Of a DNA stretch of 64,000 bases, positions 26,201 to 41,200 are shown piece by piece. The DNA is from Puffinus mauretanicus (Eukaryota; Chordata; Aves; Procellariiformes; Procellariidae). The DNA lies in NCBI GenBank assembly GCA_023333565.1, contig JAJKFH010003493.1, forward strand, positions 868,001 to 932,000, in the 5' to 3' direction. Under the pieces are notes generated by a model. That model was not told the DNA's origin, did not search any database, and worked only from the letters and a program-made list of their open reading frames with translations. Position 1 is the first letter of the stretch. Each line of letters opens with the position of its first letter. The position numbers were made by a program, and so were the translations under genes.

Positions 26201-29200
26201 TCTGTTCATGAACTAGATACACGCTGAAGCCTACATTAAGGTAATAATGCAGAACAGTGCCTAAAAGTAATATAAGAATGCAAACATTATGGCCTGGCAG
26301 AATTTCATCCTGAACTTCCCATTAGGCAGAACGAATATGCCCATTTGAATCCATGACAGTCTGTGTGCTTGCCCTGCTGTACTGCATCTCACTCAGTAGA
26401 CAATGTTTCTTCAACCGTGTTGACTTTTGTTTTCAAATATCTCCCTCACTGAGGTGCTCTGCAATCTGGGAAGAAATGGAAGGGACATTTCCTGCATACC
26501 CAAACTTTATGCAAGCTGCATTGTTGGGGTAGGAAACGGGACGGCACACAAGCCAGGCACCATCTTCTCCAGATTACTATTCTATAGCCATACCTAGGAT
26601 GGGTATCATGGACAAATTAATGCTTGTGCAAAACCTGTAACACAGGGGTTTTCCATATTTAGAAGCTCAATTTCTTCAGCAATGTTTAGACTATACTTTT
26701 GTTATGCTTCTTAAACAATGAACAGAAAGCACACTGTAAGTTGGTGAGTTTATATATATATACATTAAGAAGGAGCATTAAAAAAAACACTCAGAAAACA
26801 CAAAGCAAAGAAACAAGAGGAAGACAAAGATTATTTACACCAGCAAAAATAAAGAGTACTTTTCATCATTGGCCTTATGAATTATTTTGACTGGGCTGTC
26901 AGATTCACTGTAGAAAATTAGCACCCCAAAGACAGAAAAAAAAGTAATGGGCAACAAAGTATGATATTAGAATTTGCAGACTGTGGTCACTCGTTTAGTA
27001 GGTATCATTTTCTTCAACCTGAAAGCACTAGCTCTCCCTATAAATTTAAAAGTCATTTCTTTACGTCGTGACAAGGTTTTTTGTTTGTTTTTTTTTTTGT
27101 TTTAAGTTAACCATGCTCCTGAAAACGACTCTGGAATCTCAGGGTCCAACACCTTCCCCAAGCAACCTCAAGGACTCAGAGATAGTAACCATCCTGGTAG
27201 TTTTCCAGGATGGTTACTGAACAAGCCTTTTATTTTCCCTTTTGTTTTTCCCCTTTTTGCCTCTTTTAGATAAAACGGATTGTCCTATTTCTTCCATTCA
27301 AAGTGCTGCTTTTATTCAGACCACTACCAGGAATCTGCCCAATGTCTGAGAATATAAATGGCTTGATATACAAAGAAAAGTTAGTTTAGGCATTAAAAAA
27401 ACCCCAAAACTTAGAGAACCAAAACACATTCTTTGAACAGTAAAAAATAACTAAGCGTTGGAACAGCCTGTCTATAGAAGCTGCAATATTAATCAGATAT
27501 TAACTAGATATGGCCACAAGAGAAGATGATGACCCAACGTGTCTTCTGAACGTGCTTTCCAGCCCTGCATTCCTCTTGCGCTCGATAAATGTGCCCTCCG
27601 ATGCAGCGGTAATTTTCTAGAGCACTCAGGCTTGACAATCTCTTTATAGAATTGAAGTTAATGCTATTGAAGCACGGTTAGACCAGTCTAGATTGCATCA
27701 AGAAGCCCTGCTTTCAGCTCTCTCCTATATGCTTCCACATTATACAGAAGTCCTTTTTGCCAACATAAGCTGTGTCTCCATAAAATGATTTTTAAAAGGT
27801 TAGACAGACAGTCTGCAGCCACGGGTGAGATTACACCTCAAGCCATACCTTTGCAGTGCTTTTTCACCAACTTCATGAGCATCTCATAACAGCAAAGTCT
27901 ATAGGATATTTCTGTCACCAAGAAATAAAGCAAGACCTTTATCAAGCCTGGTATGCAAGTGTAATGATGAATTTACACACATAAGCAGACTGTATGATTT
28001 AGTGTTTCAAAAAGGACTATTTAAGTATCTTTAAAATATGTTGTTGATCTGGAGACTTGGAGGGCATATTTAGTTTATATTGAAGAGGGGGAAAAAGAAG
28101 AATGACTAGATACTTCCTTGAGAGATTCTGGATCACAGACAGGACGAAAGAAGGCTATAAAGTGTAGGACATTATATGTGATAAAATGCATACAAGGAGA
28201 TCCTGAACTTGACTATCAGCAGTGAAAAAAAGGCATTTCAGATTTAAAGAAACCTTTCTTTAAACTCATTTTAGGAAAAAGGTAAGAAGGCAGATCCCTT
28301 AATACCATAATTAAAGTCCAAAATTCCCTACAACTATTTCAACTCCTTCCCAATAGAGTGGATATCAAGAGAAGAATCTGTTCACTCTACCCAAGGGAAA
28401 TTTTCATGCACTGCTCTTCTACACTATCTTCTTCAAAATTCCTAATGTAAGTTCCTTTCCTACTCATTATCCCATGAGAATGATTACCTCCCATCCCTTA
28501 CATGATTCCCTTCAAATCCTTTACTAGTATCCCTCTCAAATCTAGAATACAGCAGCTAAATTGTTTTTCTTGCTCCCTGATCATAAATTTAAATCCTCAT
28601 CCATACTTCAAATGCTCTGTACAGCTCTAGTATTCCTTGTCCATCCCCTTTCACATCCTCTGACCAGCTCTGCAGCTCTTGATTCCTCATGCAAAATACT
28701 TCTCACATTCTGTCATATGCTTACACTTCATGTAAAGGTATCTATCCTGACCTTAGGCAGCACACGTTCCAGGCGCTCTTTTCTGCAAAGTTCCTTTATT
28801 CTTATTTTTGAGGGTGATAAACTGTTAAAAATAAAATTCAAAGGGATGACAATAGAGCACAAGTGTTTTATGACCTTTTATTACTGTAGCCTTTACTCCC
28901 TTCTCAAGCATCAAACCTGTAAGTAGAACACTTCAGAGCACAGATCTCCCTACTCTTTTTCTATGCACCACCACAGAGACAACTATGGGAAACAATTACA
29001 GTAGAAACAAAACTAAATTTGGGAGTTGGAAAGAGGGGGATTATATTTTGTTACCATTATTAAAAGGACCTGAACAATAATGTACACAAATGTGGTTTTA
29101 CTCAGCAACAGACAACATTCTTTCTACTTTAAAAAAAAGTTGTGCATTGTCAGTGTTTTTACCACAGGATCCATTAACTTCTCTATCACAGAATAATTGT

Positions 29201-32200
29201 TGGAGGGACAACTCACTCCATTTAAGCTAAGTGATCTTTAGAACTACTGTTCCACATGGAAAAAGAAGTTTAAAACGTTTTCATCCCAAAACAGGATAAA
29301 AATTTGAGATTTCATTAAACACACTCTGATGTTTCCAGAACATCAAAAAGCATGAAAAATATTTAGACCACCACATCTTGTTGAAAGTGTTTGTTTGCCA
29401 AACTGTCTTTCAACTTTAACTTGCATTGCCTGATAAGGCCTGTGTTTCCAGCCCTTTTTTTTGACTGGCTCTGCTGACTCGTAATATTCCACGCAAAGAT
29501 ATGTACAACAGGTATAGCTCTCCAGTCTACGGGAAATGATGGAGATCAAAACTACAACTGTCATAATGCACTGCCTCATAAAATCAAAGCATATTAGATG
29601 AACCTGCAACTATTATTCTAATCCCTATTTAGCTCAACTGGAATTAATATTTCATTTCAATTTTTGTGATTTGGATGAGCAATTTTCTTTGGCAAATACA
29701 CGTGCCAGCTTCATGAGTTTTCTAAAGAAGAATGGTGGACAGAATTTTTCCCTGAATATCATACATTCTTTACAAGGTCAATACACTGCTTGTAGGCTAT
29801 CTGAAAGCTCACTATTTATTGTATTTCTGAATACACAGTAGCTACTTTTTGACCAAACTAAGTTCTGTTTTCCACTACTGAACCTAATGGTATCTACACA
29901 ATACATTCTCACTTCAATAGTTGAAAAATAACCTATTTTCTGTGCGAAAGTAACCCCAGGGTAATATTCATAATTCATATACAATATAAATATTTATACA
30001 CATGCAAAGGGAATATCGCATGACCTTTTAAAAGTATTAGATTTATTTACACAAAGTGCTAACTGTGTTACTGTTGAATGTAGTATCTAAGAGCGGTTTA
30101 TAATCCAAAACTGCAAAGCAATTACTTAATACATCTTTAAGGACATGCAGTTAAAATAACAGTTACTATAAGTCCCATGCACTGCCATTAACAATGCATT
30201 GCTATGTGCAACTATAATATGTGTCATGTAATACTGCAATACTCTAATACGTAAGCTATGGTATCTGTAGGTTATCATCATCACCAATGAATGGATACCA
30301 AAAAACCCTACAGAATCCCAAGTATGCCCTCACTTGCTGGCAGTAAGAATGACTGACTGACACAGAAGAATCAAACCATGTCAACTGGGAAAGAAAACTA
30401 TGAGAATCAGCAAATACTGTATATAACATCTAGGAAAAGATACAAACCTGGTCTTGGTAAGAGGCTGCAACAATAACTACCCTAGCCTCCCCTTTTTGTT
30501 GGGAGGAGAACTTGACTATGTCTCCCCTATCCACCGGCTGCTGCCCTATGGACACTCACCTCACAGTCAGTCAGCAAAAGCAGTTCTCTAAAGACTGATC
30601 TAAATACCACAAAATACGTCAAGATCAGTAGCTACAGTCAAGTTTGTATTTCTCTATTTTTACAGCTTGCACCAAACCGACCTCACCTTAGGACCCTAAG
30701 ACATGAAACCAGCTATTCAACCTAACAGTATAGAGTTTACCAGTGGAGAACTGGAAATAATTAGAGCACATAAAAGGCAATCTTAGCTTCCAAAGAGCTA
30801 AACACCAGACACAAGCCAGGCAGATTTAATTCTTCAAAAGTCACAGGATATAGTTAATGCTAGCAACCTTCCTGAAGGAAACAAGTTTTAAGAAAGGATG
30901 TCAAAGAAAGAGACTTGACACTTTTCTCATCACCAGGCAAGGAATTTCCAGGTACAGAACTCGCATGAAGAGAGAAGCAATGATCCAGATTTGATGGGGA
31001 GTTTGTCAGGGAGTAGTGATATGACTGAAGGGTCGAAACAATTGATGAAGAGGATTTAGATCTTAATTCCAAGTCCAACACTTCCAGTGATCCAGGAAAT
31101 GGTACAAAAAGACAGACACAATTGTTTTCCTCCTTTCTTTATACACAGTTAAAAGTACTTCCATTTTGCAGATACTAAAACACTATCAATCCACAGTCTG
31201 AAAGAACAGTTTTCCTCCTAAAACTGGATCACCAACTTAACACCACAATACTTGTATCTCATCATAAAAGCTGCAAAAGAAGCAATTCTATTGTTCAATC
31301 TTCAGCAGTTAGCCTGGTCAGTGCTCTTGTCAAGGATATTACTGTCGTGTACTACAATAATCCAAAACCATGCAAGTCTCTTCTATTTAAACCAGCATTT
31401 GTTAACATCATGTAATTAATTTATGCTATCTTAATATATTTATGCCGGACAGGGAAAACAATTCGAAATTCAGGATCTTAACCGGAAACCAATAAAACCT
31501 CTTATCGTGAGAAAACCAAATTGAAAGACTGGACAAAACATAAGTAACCTATCAAGGTCGTAATCTATGAGCTCTGAACTACCAATATCACTTTAATATC
31601 TATACATAAAAATCTCTACCAGGTAAGAGAATCAAAATTAAGACAGTGCTTATAGGATATGGCAACCTGGCTGAAATTGATATTCATTAGAGTACTCTTT
31701 GCATGAATAGGAGCATTTGGACTCTGTGGTCTTTATCAGAGCCCCAGCTGGTAATGGTTGAAGGTTAATGCCTTACCCCATTCTGTTCAATTTTCTGTCC
31801 TAATTAGTCCTCCAAATCTATAGCTGTGAGCACCAAGTGTCTGTGCTCAAAAGAAACTAATTAATGCTAGCAAATTAGATCAAGCCCAAAGATCCAACAG
31901 CCAAACTCTTAAATGCTCCTTGTTAATAGGAAGTGTAGCTGTCAATAACTGCTGTTGGTGGCTATAATGAGGCCTCTTTCTTTCATTGAAAGTGATTTCA
32001 TTTCTCTTTGTCCCTGTAAAAGCTGTTCCATTCCCTAATAAAAAAATAAAAAACCCCACACAAGTAAGTTGCAGTGGTAAAGCTAGCAGTCTGACCCATT
32101 TCTTGTCATCAGCTGGGTTGAAATGACATGGAGGGGAGAAGAAAAAAATAAAAGGGTAAGTTCCCTCCCCGAACATTTTCTTCAAAGTTAGACTATTTAA

Positions 32201-35200
32201 ATTTCCATCACCAAGCAACACAATATGCTCTCATATTTCTTTTCTATAAAATCCCCTAAATTAGCTGAGAGTAGTTAATGCTGTAAGTATCATTAAAAAA
32301 AGACCACGACATCTAGGATCTCATTTCTTCAAACTGTAATTTACATATAGCTGTTCTCTTTGCCCAGTTTGTTGGAGCAAAGCTCAATATACCATAATCC
32401 CTCTAGAGATTGTATTAATTCACATAGTTAAATGTGATGAGAGAAAATTTTCACTGGAAATACATACAGCTGAATCATTTTTCCAAAATAAAAGCTATTG
32501 TGCACAAACAAGATCAACATATAAAAATTCAGCATCTTACTCTTCAGAAATCCTAAGCAGGGAAAAACACCTAGTAATTTATTACCAGTACTAAATATAG
32601 CTGTAAACTATCAAAACATCTAAAATAATTTAAGTAACTGACAACTGCACAACATGTACAACAGTAATCTCAATAGCTTCATGTAGGGTCATGGAGTCAC
32701 ACACAATATGACTATAACGTACTTTAATATTCAGCTAATAAATACAGCAACAGAGGATAACACTCTTCTCCCCTTCTGCACCTGCAGTTTTGTCGCCGGA
32801 TTGAACCTATGTTCTCAATTTATATTAACCTTCCTCTCATGAAAATGAAGTTGCAGGTAATAAGGCAGCGTTCTTTTTTCACTCTCATAAAAGAGGGCTA
32901 TTACAGTCATAAAATCTATGATTCCTTCCATGTAACCTTTCAGGCTTTCCATCAAACTCCGAACATGTACAAAAGCACGTTTAAGCAATTTCTGGTCACA
33001 GCAGCTCAATTTAAAAAAAGTTACCAGGAGTTGTCATGTTAACTCATTGATTTTTAGCAGTTAGATTTTTAGTAGATCTTTTTGCTTTGGTCAATTAGAA
33101 GATCACTGTATTTCCAGATACTCCTAAAATACATAAAAAAATTGTAAGAACTATATTTTCACAATGAGGCAAAGCAGATGAGCAAAGTTCAGTTATAAAC
33201 GGTGATTTTAGTTTTGATTTGCTTCAAGAAAATAAAAAACTTGAAAATTTTTAGATGCGACCTGTCATGTAATTCCCCACTACTATCAGTCTTAGCATCT
33301 GCCAGTGTCAACCTCAGAACCATGACTGTAGGTACCAACAGGTTAATCCTCCCCCTGCATTCAGCAAGGGTTTGCATCAATTAACAGAACTTGGCCTGCA
33401 ATACAAAGGAAAGTGAGCAATACCACTGAGTAACATCAAGCTGAAATTTGCTAAGTATTCACACATTTCATTATCTGCATTTCTGGTAAGAAAGCATATA
33501 TAAAAAGACTTTTTTTTGAAGAAGGAATATCTAACGGTGTGCTTGGGCATTTAAATGTGCAGCATCACATGCAGTTCAATCAGAAATTTCTTTGGTTTTA
33601 TGGGCCTTGATGTGTCAGGTGTAAGGGTCATGTTCTAGAGCAGGTGGCCCCTACGGGGACAGAGATAATGTCAGTGACAGGACTGTTGAGTAACTGCACA
33701 TTATCCAAACTCTGGTTGACACTGGTCACGCTCTACTGTAGAGAAGCCTGCAGTAGTGTTGCATTCCATCATTTTCACTAAGTATCAACATGAGCCCGGA
33801 GGAGGAGAGGGCTAGTGGGGAAACTGGAGAATAGGAGGAGGGTGGCTGCTTGGAAATGTCCTTTTCCAGCCACACTTCCCAAACCATTTTTTGAAGTCCT
33901 GCCAAGTATTCTAAGAGTTTTTTCAGCAATGTAAATCCAGTTGCCCTAATTACACACTTCCTATGGACAACAGAACCAACATAACAGGTTGCTCCAAGGA
34001 AGGTCCTCAACTCAGCACAGGTGGAAACATCCCCCTTTTGTCTCCCTCCTATTAAGAAAAAGACAATAGAACAACTTGTCGTCTTGGCCAAATGGGTATC
34101 TCCCACAACAAGCTTCAAATGAGAAATGGGCACATTCTTATTTGCAGAGTCACAGGCAGGATCAGGTCTTCAATCATCCAAATTGCTCCCTTACTTCAGC
34201 GCCTTCCCAATGGCAGAACCGGGCTGATTTGAACTATCTATCCCTGTATTCACCCTGAAAAGTGTGTAGCTCAATTTCCTACATGAACCCAGGAGCCTTA
34301 CAAATGAGTCACAATTACTGAAGACATCTGCAACTCACTCTTGGTGACTTTTAAAGGGTCACCAAACCTAGATCATGTATCAGTAGTAGACAACAAACTT
34401 TAGAAGAAAAAAGTTTAGAACTAAAACCCTTGTCTCTGGAGCAAGATTGCTCTTCTCCCAGTAAAAAAAGATTGTGGGGTTTTGGAGAGTAGGGAAAATT
34501 GTTTTATAATACAACAAATAGACAAAACATATACAATAAATATAATACAAAATTACGGTCTCATGACTGACTCAATGATCCAGTACTTTCTTTTTGGGAT
34601 CTCAACTTAAGACAACTTCTTCAGAGTCCAAACCCACAACCTGTCAAAGTTAGTCAGCTGTTTCTGTTTTTATTTTCCAAGCCAAATAACCCAAAATCAA
34701 ACTGAAGTGAGTGTACAATCCTTAAAGTACTACTGTTTGTGTATTTCTGTCCTCAATGGTTCTTCTCTACCTAAATCCATCAAGTTAAAAATTTCAGAAT
34801 CGGTAACTCTGAACAGCAGAATAAGTGCCCTTAAGAAATGGAACAAACATTTCTGTAAATATGATCAAGATCAACAAATGCTCTTGCAGGTTTTTTAGTG
34901 CATGTCCCTTGCTTAAGAGCACAGAGGAGTCATGGAAAGCACAGCATGACCAGATGAAACTACAGAAGTTTTGATAAGCTAAAGATAACCCTTCTGATGA
35001 AAAATGCTAACTTCAGGTTACTGAAATTTGCTATGATTTTGCTTTAAAGAAGTTTACTCAAGTGTAAATTTTATATTATTTATATTATTTATATGGAAAT
35101 TAAAGCCAAAAACTTGACAATTTTAAAGGAAAACAGTTCGCTTATGAAATAATTTCATAAAAGCAATGGATGAGGAAATGGCAAATAAATGCTCCTTCTA

Positions 35201-38200
35201 GCTACTTCAGTTTGAAAGCACATATTTTTATATTCTAAGGACACATTGATACAGAAATACACAGATTTAATATTATTTCAGGCAAACTCATGCTACAGTT
35301 TGTACAAATACAGTGAAAAGTTCCCGTATGATAATGTTGTTGGGTTTTTTTGTTTGCTTGGTTTTTACGACACTTTTGATACTCCTATAATAGCCCACAA
35401 TTTCACATACATACAGTGCATGGATATTAACACAGTAAAGCATATTTACATAATGGTCATGGAAAATTGACAAGTGTTTTGCAGAAAGCATGTTTACCCT
35501 CTTAACAAAATTACAAATATATCCATTTTCACTGAAAAAGTGCTTGAAAATCCTAAACACACAGAAATTATTCTGCAACTAAGATGTACTAAATTCTTGA
35601 GAAAGAAACAGCACACACAAGAACTATACTGGAACAATCTGAAAAAAGTTCAAAGTAAATTTAAATAATCTAAGTAAAATGAAATATGACCAGACACAAT
35701 ACTTAATTGTTCTCAAAAATTATAAGATGGACACATTTTCATGGTTATTTCATCCCTAAGCTACTCTGGTACGCTAACACCCGAGCACAGCAATGGATCA
35801 CCTACTTAACCATTCTAGGGTAGCAGGATCACCTCTCGAGTTAACAAAACCTTTATTTTTTATTTATTTTTTAACCCTTAGGGTTTCTTTTCCCTGGGCG
35901 GCTCTTGAATACGTGCTGGACAGGCTGTCACTACTTGCATTATTAGCTCTGATAAGCACACAGCTCTAGGTGGTATAGCTGCAGGCTAAGGTAACGGACT
36001 GTATACAGATGGACCCCTGTGCTCATGCAGAGCACTATTGAATGTATAGGGGCTCCCCATAGGGACAGATAGGAACCTAGCATGATCAAGTAAATTGTAA
36101 GAGGCCCATACTTTTGGAATAGCTTTGTTTCCTACATTACTAATGCATTTACCACAATTTCCTCAAGACAAAATGAAACAAAGGTGTATTAATAGGAGTT
36201 GTTGAAACAAAATTAACGTAAAGCAGAAAAATTCTACACTGAGATCAAGTTAAATGAGTAGCTGTGCAAACAGCGCAATTTCATGCACATGTGTGCACTC
36301 TGTAGCACACAAACCGGATCACAGGAGTTTTGATTACTTAATTACACAGCTTATGTTCATAGCTTATAATTGTTTACAGCATAAAAATCATAGCCTATTT
36401 ACTCTGATTAACACCTATCCCTGTGTACTAATAAGACAAATTTATTCCAGGAATAATTTTACAATGGGTTTAAGTGATGATAAATTCTGCTGTTCACAAA
36501 ACTGCTTAGGCTTCATTTCCCATGGTTTGGCCTCTCCCCGCCCATCCAGATTAAAAGGTGGGCAACAAAATAGCTGAACTGATGCTACCATCTCTTTTTT
36601 AATAGGGATATGAATGTGGGGTTTGCTTGTCTATTTGAACATAAAAACTGCATCGGAAATGTTCAGTTTCCACCTCTAATTTCCACACAATTTGATCAAA
36701 GCTGGCTTACAGGTGGCAGAGGAATGAGGGGGAGACAGATGCATCCATAAACCTAATTTTCCTAAAGATATGCAACTGAACGCTATTCAGGAGAAAGAAG
36801 AAAAAAATTATAGCTTTGCCTAACACCAAAAAAAAAAAAAAGATAGCATTTTGCTTTAAAATTTATGGAGGCAAAAACATGGAGAAGCTGCAAGGTAATG
36901 GTCCACAACTTGGCTCAAGAATCTCCAATATTGGTTGCTGCCACAGAAAACTAAGATGCTGAAACCAAAATCCTCAACTTACACAGAGAAAGTTCAGAAG
37001 AGAAAAAAACACATGCACACACACACACACACTCTCTCCTTTGGTCTACCCCCAAAGAAAATGATACAAATAGCATGCTCTCAAAATATTTTTAACTGAT
37101 GCCCTCTTTCAATGACACACAATTGCTTTTCCTCTTCATTTTTTTTCCCCAAGAGGTATAGGGTTCGAAGTAAAAATGATCCAACTATCATTCAAATGAA
37201 AAAAAAGGTGTATTAAAACCTTCTGGCAGCATTGGAAGTTACCTGTCATGTAATGTCACTTTCCTTTGGCAGATATTCCCAACTCTTTTCCCACTTACTC
37301 ATCCCAAAATTGTTATAACACTACTCCTTTATGTCTTTTGGGGAACCCCTAAAAGCATCTGCCTGAAAATATGCTGGTCCACTTTAACTAGACTTGACTC
37401 TAAACCTAGTGATAAATGTCTAGAAGCTTCCTTTGAAGTTTCTTAGGTAATAGTGAAAGACAAAAAGCCACATACCATTGGGGAAACAATTGTTCTTCCT
37501 GCCACGGTAAAAATCACTGAAATAATAGAAGCAAAGCAATATGGCAACAAACTAAAATGCACTCCTTTGTCAGCAAATACTGTTGGAAGGTGCATAGAAG
37601 ACACTGCTGAAGATTTGAAGAAACAAGTATTAGAACAAGTTACACAGTGTGGGAGGTTTGCTATACAGCTGGATCAAAGTACAGATGTTTCTAACTTCTC
37701 TCCACTTATGGTATTTGCATTTCAATAATGAAATGCATGAAGAACTTTTTTTTTTTGTAAGCCGCTAAAGGAGAGATGTGCCGTAGAAGATATATTCTCA
37801 ATGGGAAATGGCTTCTTTAAGAAAAAACAATGTTTTATGGAAAAACTGTGCAAGTGTAACCACTGATGGAGTGGCTGCTTTGACTGGAATAGAAAAGGGA
37901 TTCCAGGGTAAGGTTACAGAGGTAGCACCGCACGTGGAACTCCTTCACTGCATTACTCATAGGCGAGCTATTGCAGCAAAGAAGCTGGAGCCAGGAGTGC
38001 ACAAAGTGCTAGAGGATGACATCGATGTGGTTAACTTTATAAAAACAATCCCTTCAAATAGTAGCATCTTTACCAGACTTTGTAATGAGATGGGGAGGGA
38101 CCATGAAAATCTCTTGCACCACACACAGGTTCACTGGTTATCTTGTGGCAAAGTGCTTAAAAGAGTGGTCAAACTTTACCCATTTTTTTTTTTTACAAAA

Positions 38201-41200
38201 AGATCAGTGTTCCAAATTTGCTGACCTTTTCAGCAATGACAGGTGGCTGTGAGTAGTTTGCTACCTAGCAGGTATTTCCAAAAAATAAACACACTTAACG
38301 TGTCCTTTCAAGGTGAAGGTGACGTTTTAACAATGAGTGAGAAAGTAAGTGCTTTTCAAAAGAAACTTGTGCTATGGAGAGAGCATTTTGAAAACGGATG
38401 TTCAGAAATGTTTTCATCGTTATGTGATTTTTGGTTTGGTTTTGTTGCTGAACACAATGTGAGTGTGCCACCTATAAGAACCTCTCATATCTGTACACTT
38501 TAAAAGGACAGAAACAGAATTTTCTAACAGCACAATCTTCCAAATGAGAGTTTCTGTGGTTTTTGAACCTATTTGTTAAAAATATAAACATGCAACACCT
38601 TCCGATTAGTTTGGAAGAACAACTGATTGACATCAGGGAAGATGGTCGCTTACTAGCCCAATTTCAAGCAAAACCTTTGCAAAACTTGTGGATGGGATTG
38701 AAAAATGAGTACCATGATTTTACAGGCAACGATGCACTTCTTCCATTGGGATCTACGCATCTTTGTGAGGTATTTTTTTAGCTATGACACTCATTAAAAC
38801 CAAGTATTGAAATAAACTGAACGTAGAACCAGACCTTCGAATTGCTGTATCACAAAGTGTTAAACAGAGATTTTTAAAAATAATGAAGCATATTCAATCA
38901 TATAGCTCTCAATAAAAATATTGTTAGTAATATTTTCAGAGCAAAAAGGTTTTTGTACCATTGATAACTAATATAAAAATTATTTTAAAGTACTGTTTAT
39001 TTCATCTTTATCTCATCCTTCTTAATCTCTTTTAAATATACATACATTGGGATTGCGTGCTCAGAAATTTTTTATGATGGGGTGAGCGATCAAAAAAGTT
39101 TAGAGAGCACAGATCTAGATGACATGAGGCAAATGCCCTCTACTGAAAGCATGCCACTTGCATAGAATAATTCTGTGGACTAATTTTTTTTTTCCATTCT
39201 TACACCTCTCTTACAGCAATATTCTCGGCTAACCTGTGCGTAAGTAGCTCTATCTTTCTGGTACTTCAAAAAGTTCCAGATTTCTTCCAGGAATATATGA
39301 ACAGTTGGGTGTCAGAAAAAGTGGTGATACCCAACTTTAAAGAGTTACTGTCCAGCACTCTTCAAAAGAAAACGAAAACATGCAAAAGTGGATTGCATCA
39401 TCCTATTTCAACATCTATCTAATGACACATGTGTGTTTATGTGCATGTATCATTAAAATATTGGGACAGGGAAAGGATGCAGTTAGTTGGGAATATTTAA
39501 ATACATTTATCATAATGAAGGAGGCCCTAACTGAAGGCTCATAGGAGGCAATTCCATTTATGTAAGTATCAAATATTACATACAGGAATATAGTAACTCT
39601 TGTGTTGCTCTGGCATCATATAGTCTAGACCGAGATGTAGAAAGTTTTATATCAATCACACTGAATTCCACAGCCCTCGAGAACAAGTCGTTTTGGAAAA
39701 CAGTCCACATCACCAAGCAGTCAAAGCCAACGTGGCAGATTTATACACTTTACTTCTGGTTTCACAGTGAACAGATAAGATGCAGATCATACATATTAAT
39801 TCTCTGACTACTTGACTTCAAAAACAAGGATTATATTCAGGGCACAAAAGTGAATACATCTGATCTCCCAATGAATATTTGACTCTTACCTTGCACTTTA
39901 TCTGAACACAGCTCCTTGGCTCGCTCTCTCATTATTTGTGGAATCAAAACATCTTTTTCTACATGTCTCAGCTTAGAATCTTCTGCAAGAGAGGAATTAA
40001 AAAAAAAAGGAAAAAAAAAGATTTTTAAATCTATACATCAGAGAAAGTCAATCTACAGAAATAACACAGCACTGTTTATATAACACACACTAGTATACTA
40101 AAACTTTCAAAAACTAGCAGCAGAAAGTACCATAGAATGACCACACAGACCAAAAGGCAAGAAAATCCAAGATTTAGAACTGCTCAGACACAAACATGAA
40201 CATTATCCTGAATATTTCTGTTCTGCTCAGTGTGCACAATGAACCAAAAATAATGGAGAAAATTCTGGCAGCACATTCTGATCTCTGCCTTACTAAAAGA
40301 AGTCTGCATACAGAGTGCACAAAGGTTGAGAATTACTTTTATTTCAGGATACTAGTATTTTTCTATGAATGTTACCTGCACAAACTGGCTTTTTTACTGT
40401 GTTTTACTAAAGCTGAGAAATATAGCACATACTACAGCACAACCTGAAATTTGTATTGCTACTTGGAAGACTTCAGTTCTTTAAAAAAAAACTAAGCAGC
40501 CTCTTAAATGGAGGATCTAGGAGTTTTTTCATTGAGAAATTCAACTTAACAAGAACAAATGCTGCTGTCTGAATTCTGCGCTTAAAAGTACAGTTGCAGT
40601 TTGCTTCCCGTTGTCTCAAAACAGAATTCAGTACTCTGAGCACCGGTAGTCATTTTGAATAGTTAAACAACACAGACCATTTAGAAAAAGAACACTGCAT
40701 TTCCAAATCCACTTTCTTCAAAACAAAAGGATGAGAATTTATCAAGCACAGCTTTTTACTTCTTAGCTTCAGAGTTAAAAACCCTTTAAAAGATATTTTT
40801 TCAGAACATTGTATAGTCCAACAGTTATACCAAATACCTGTTTTCCTCCTCAAACACACTATTTATTCACCCTTTTACGTTGATATTACACTTCAGAATA
40901 GCATCAGCTGTGATGCTCACATTATGAAAACTCCACTGTCAGATACACTGTTATTTTGAGTGACAATCATTTAATTTAAAAATTGCTTATAAAAAAATTT
41001 AGATGAAATGAAAGAAATTAAAAGTGCGACAGGAAAGAAGCAGAATTTAAGTTACTTACCGCTTTCACACACTATCTATTTCTCAGAGCATCTGCAGTTA
41101 CTTCTAGATCAAAAGGCAACAGAGACTAACACTTCTCTAGTCATTTCTAACTCATCATGTTTTAAAGTTTACCAAGGCTATGAGGTTACATTATGAGGTT

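Larger units (their letters stand above)
8511..39889 (-). other. CMC1 intron 2
   Basis: This 31.4-kb intron makes up about half of the window. It holds the sense solo LTR at 17 kb, the hAT relic at 37-39 kb and the hairpins and microsatellites listed separately. The stretches 8.5-17.0, 17.7-24.6 and 27.3-36.9 kb contain no gene or repeat family that I recognise. Open frames there, such as 12,658-13,020 and 33,726-34,133 on the minus strand, have no recognisable domains. Confidence 0.85.

Noticed and set aside
33726..34133. 135-codon open frame on the minus strand in intron 2
   Set aside because: It is the longest intronic frame outside the repeats, but the peptide shows no family features. 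It could be an old repeat fragment; not supported.
35871..35887. AACCCTTAGGGTT, resembling telomere repeat units
   Set aside because: It is only a single 13-bp quasi-palindrome with no tandem TTAGGG array.
37157..37170. GGTTCGAAGT, resembling a tRNA B box
   Set aside because: No A box at the proper distance and no cloverleaf could be drawn.
40133..40145. CATAGAAT, a possible trace of a CR1 LINE tail
   Set aside because: A single octamer without the tandem tail repeats or any reverse-transcriptase similarity nearby is not enough.
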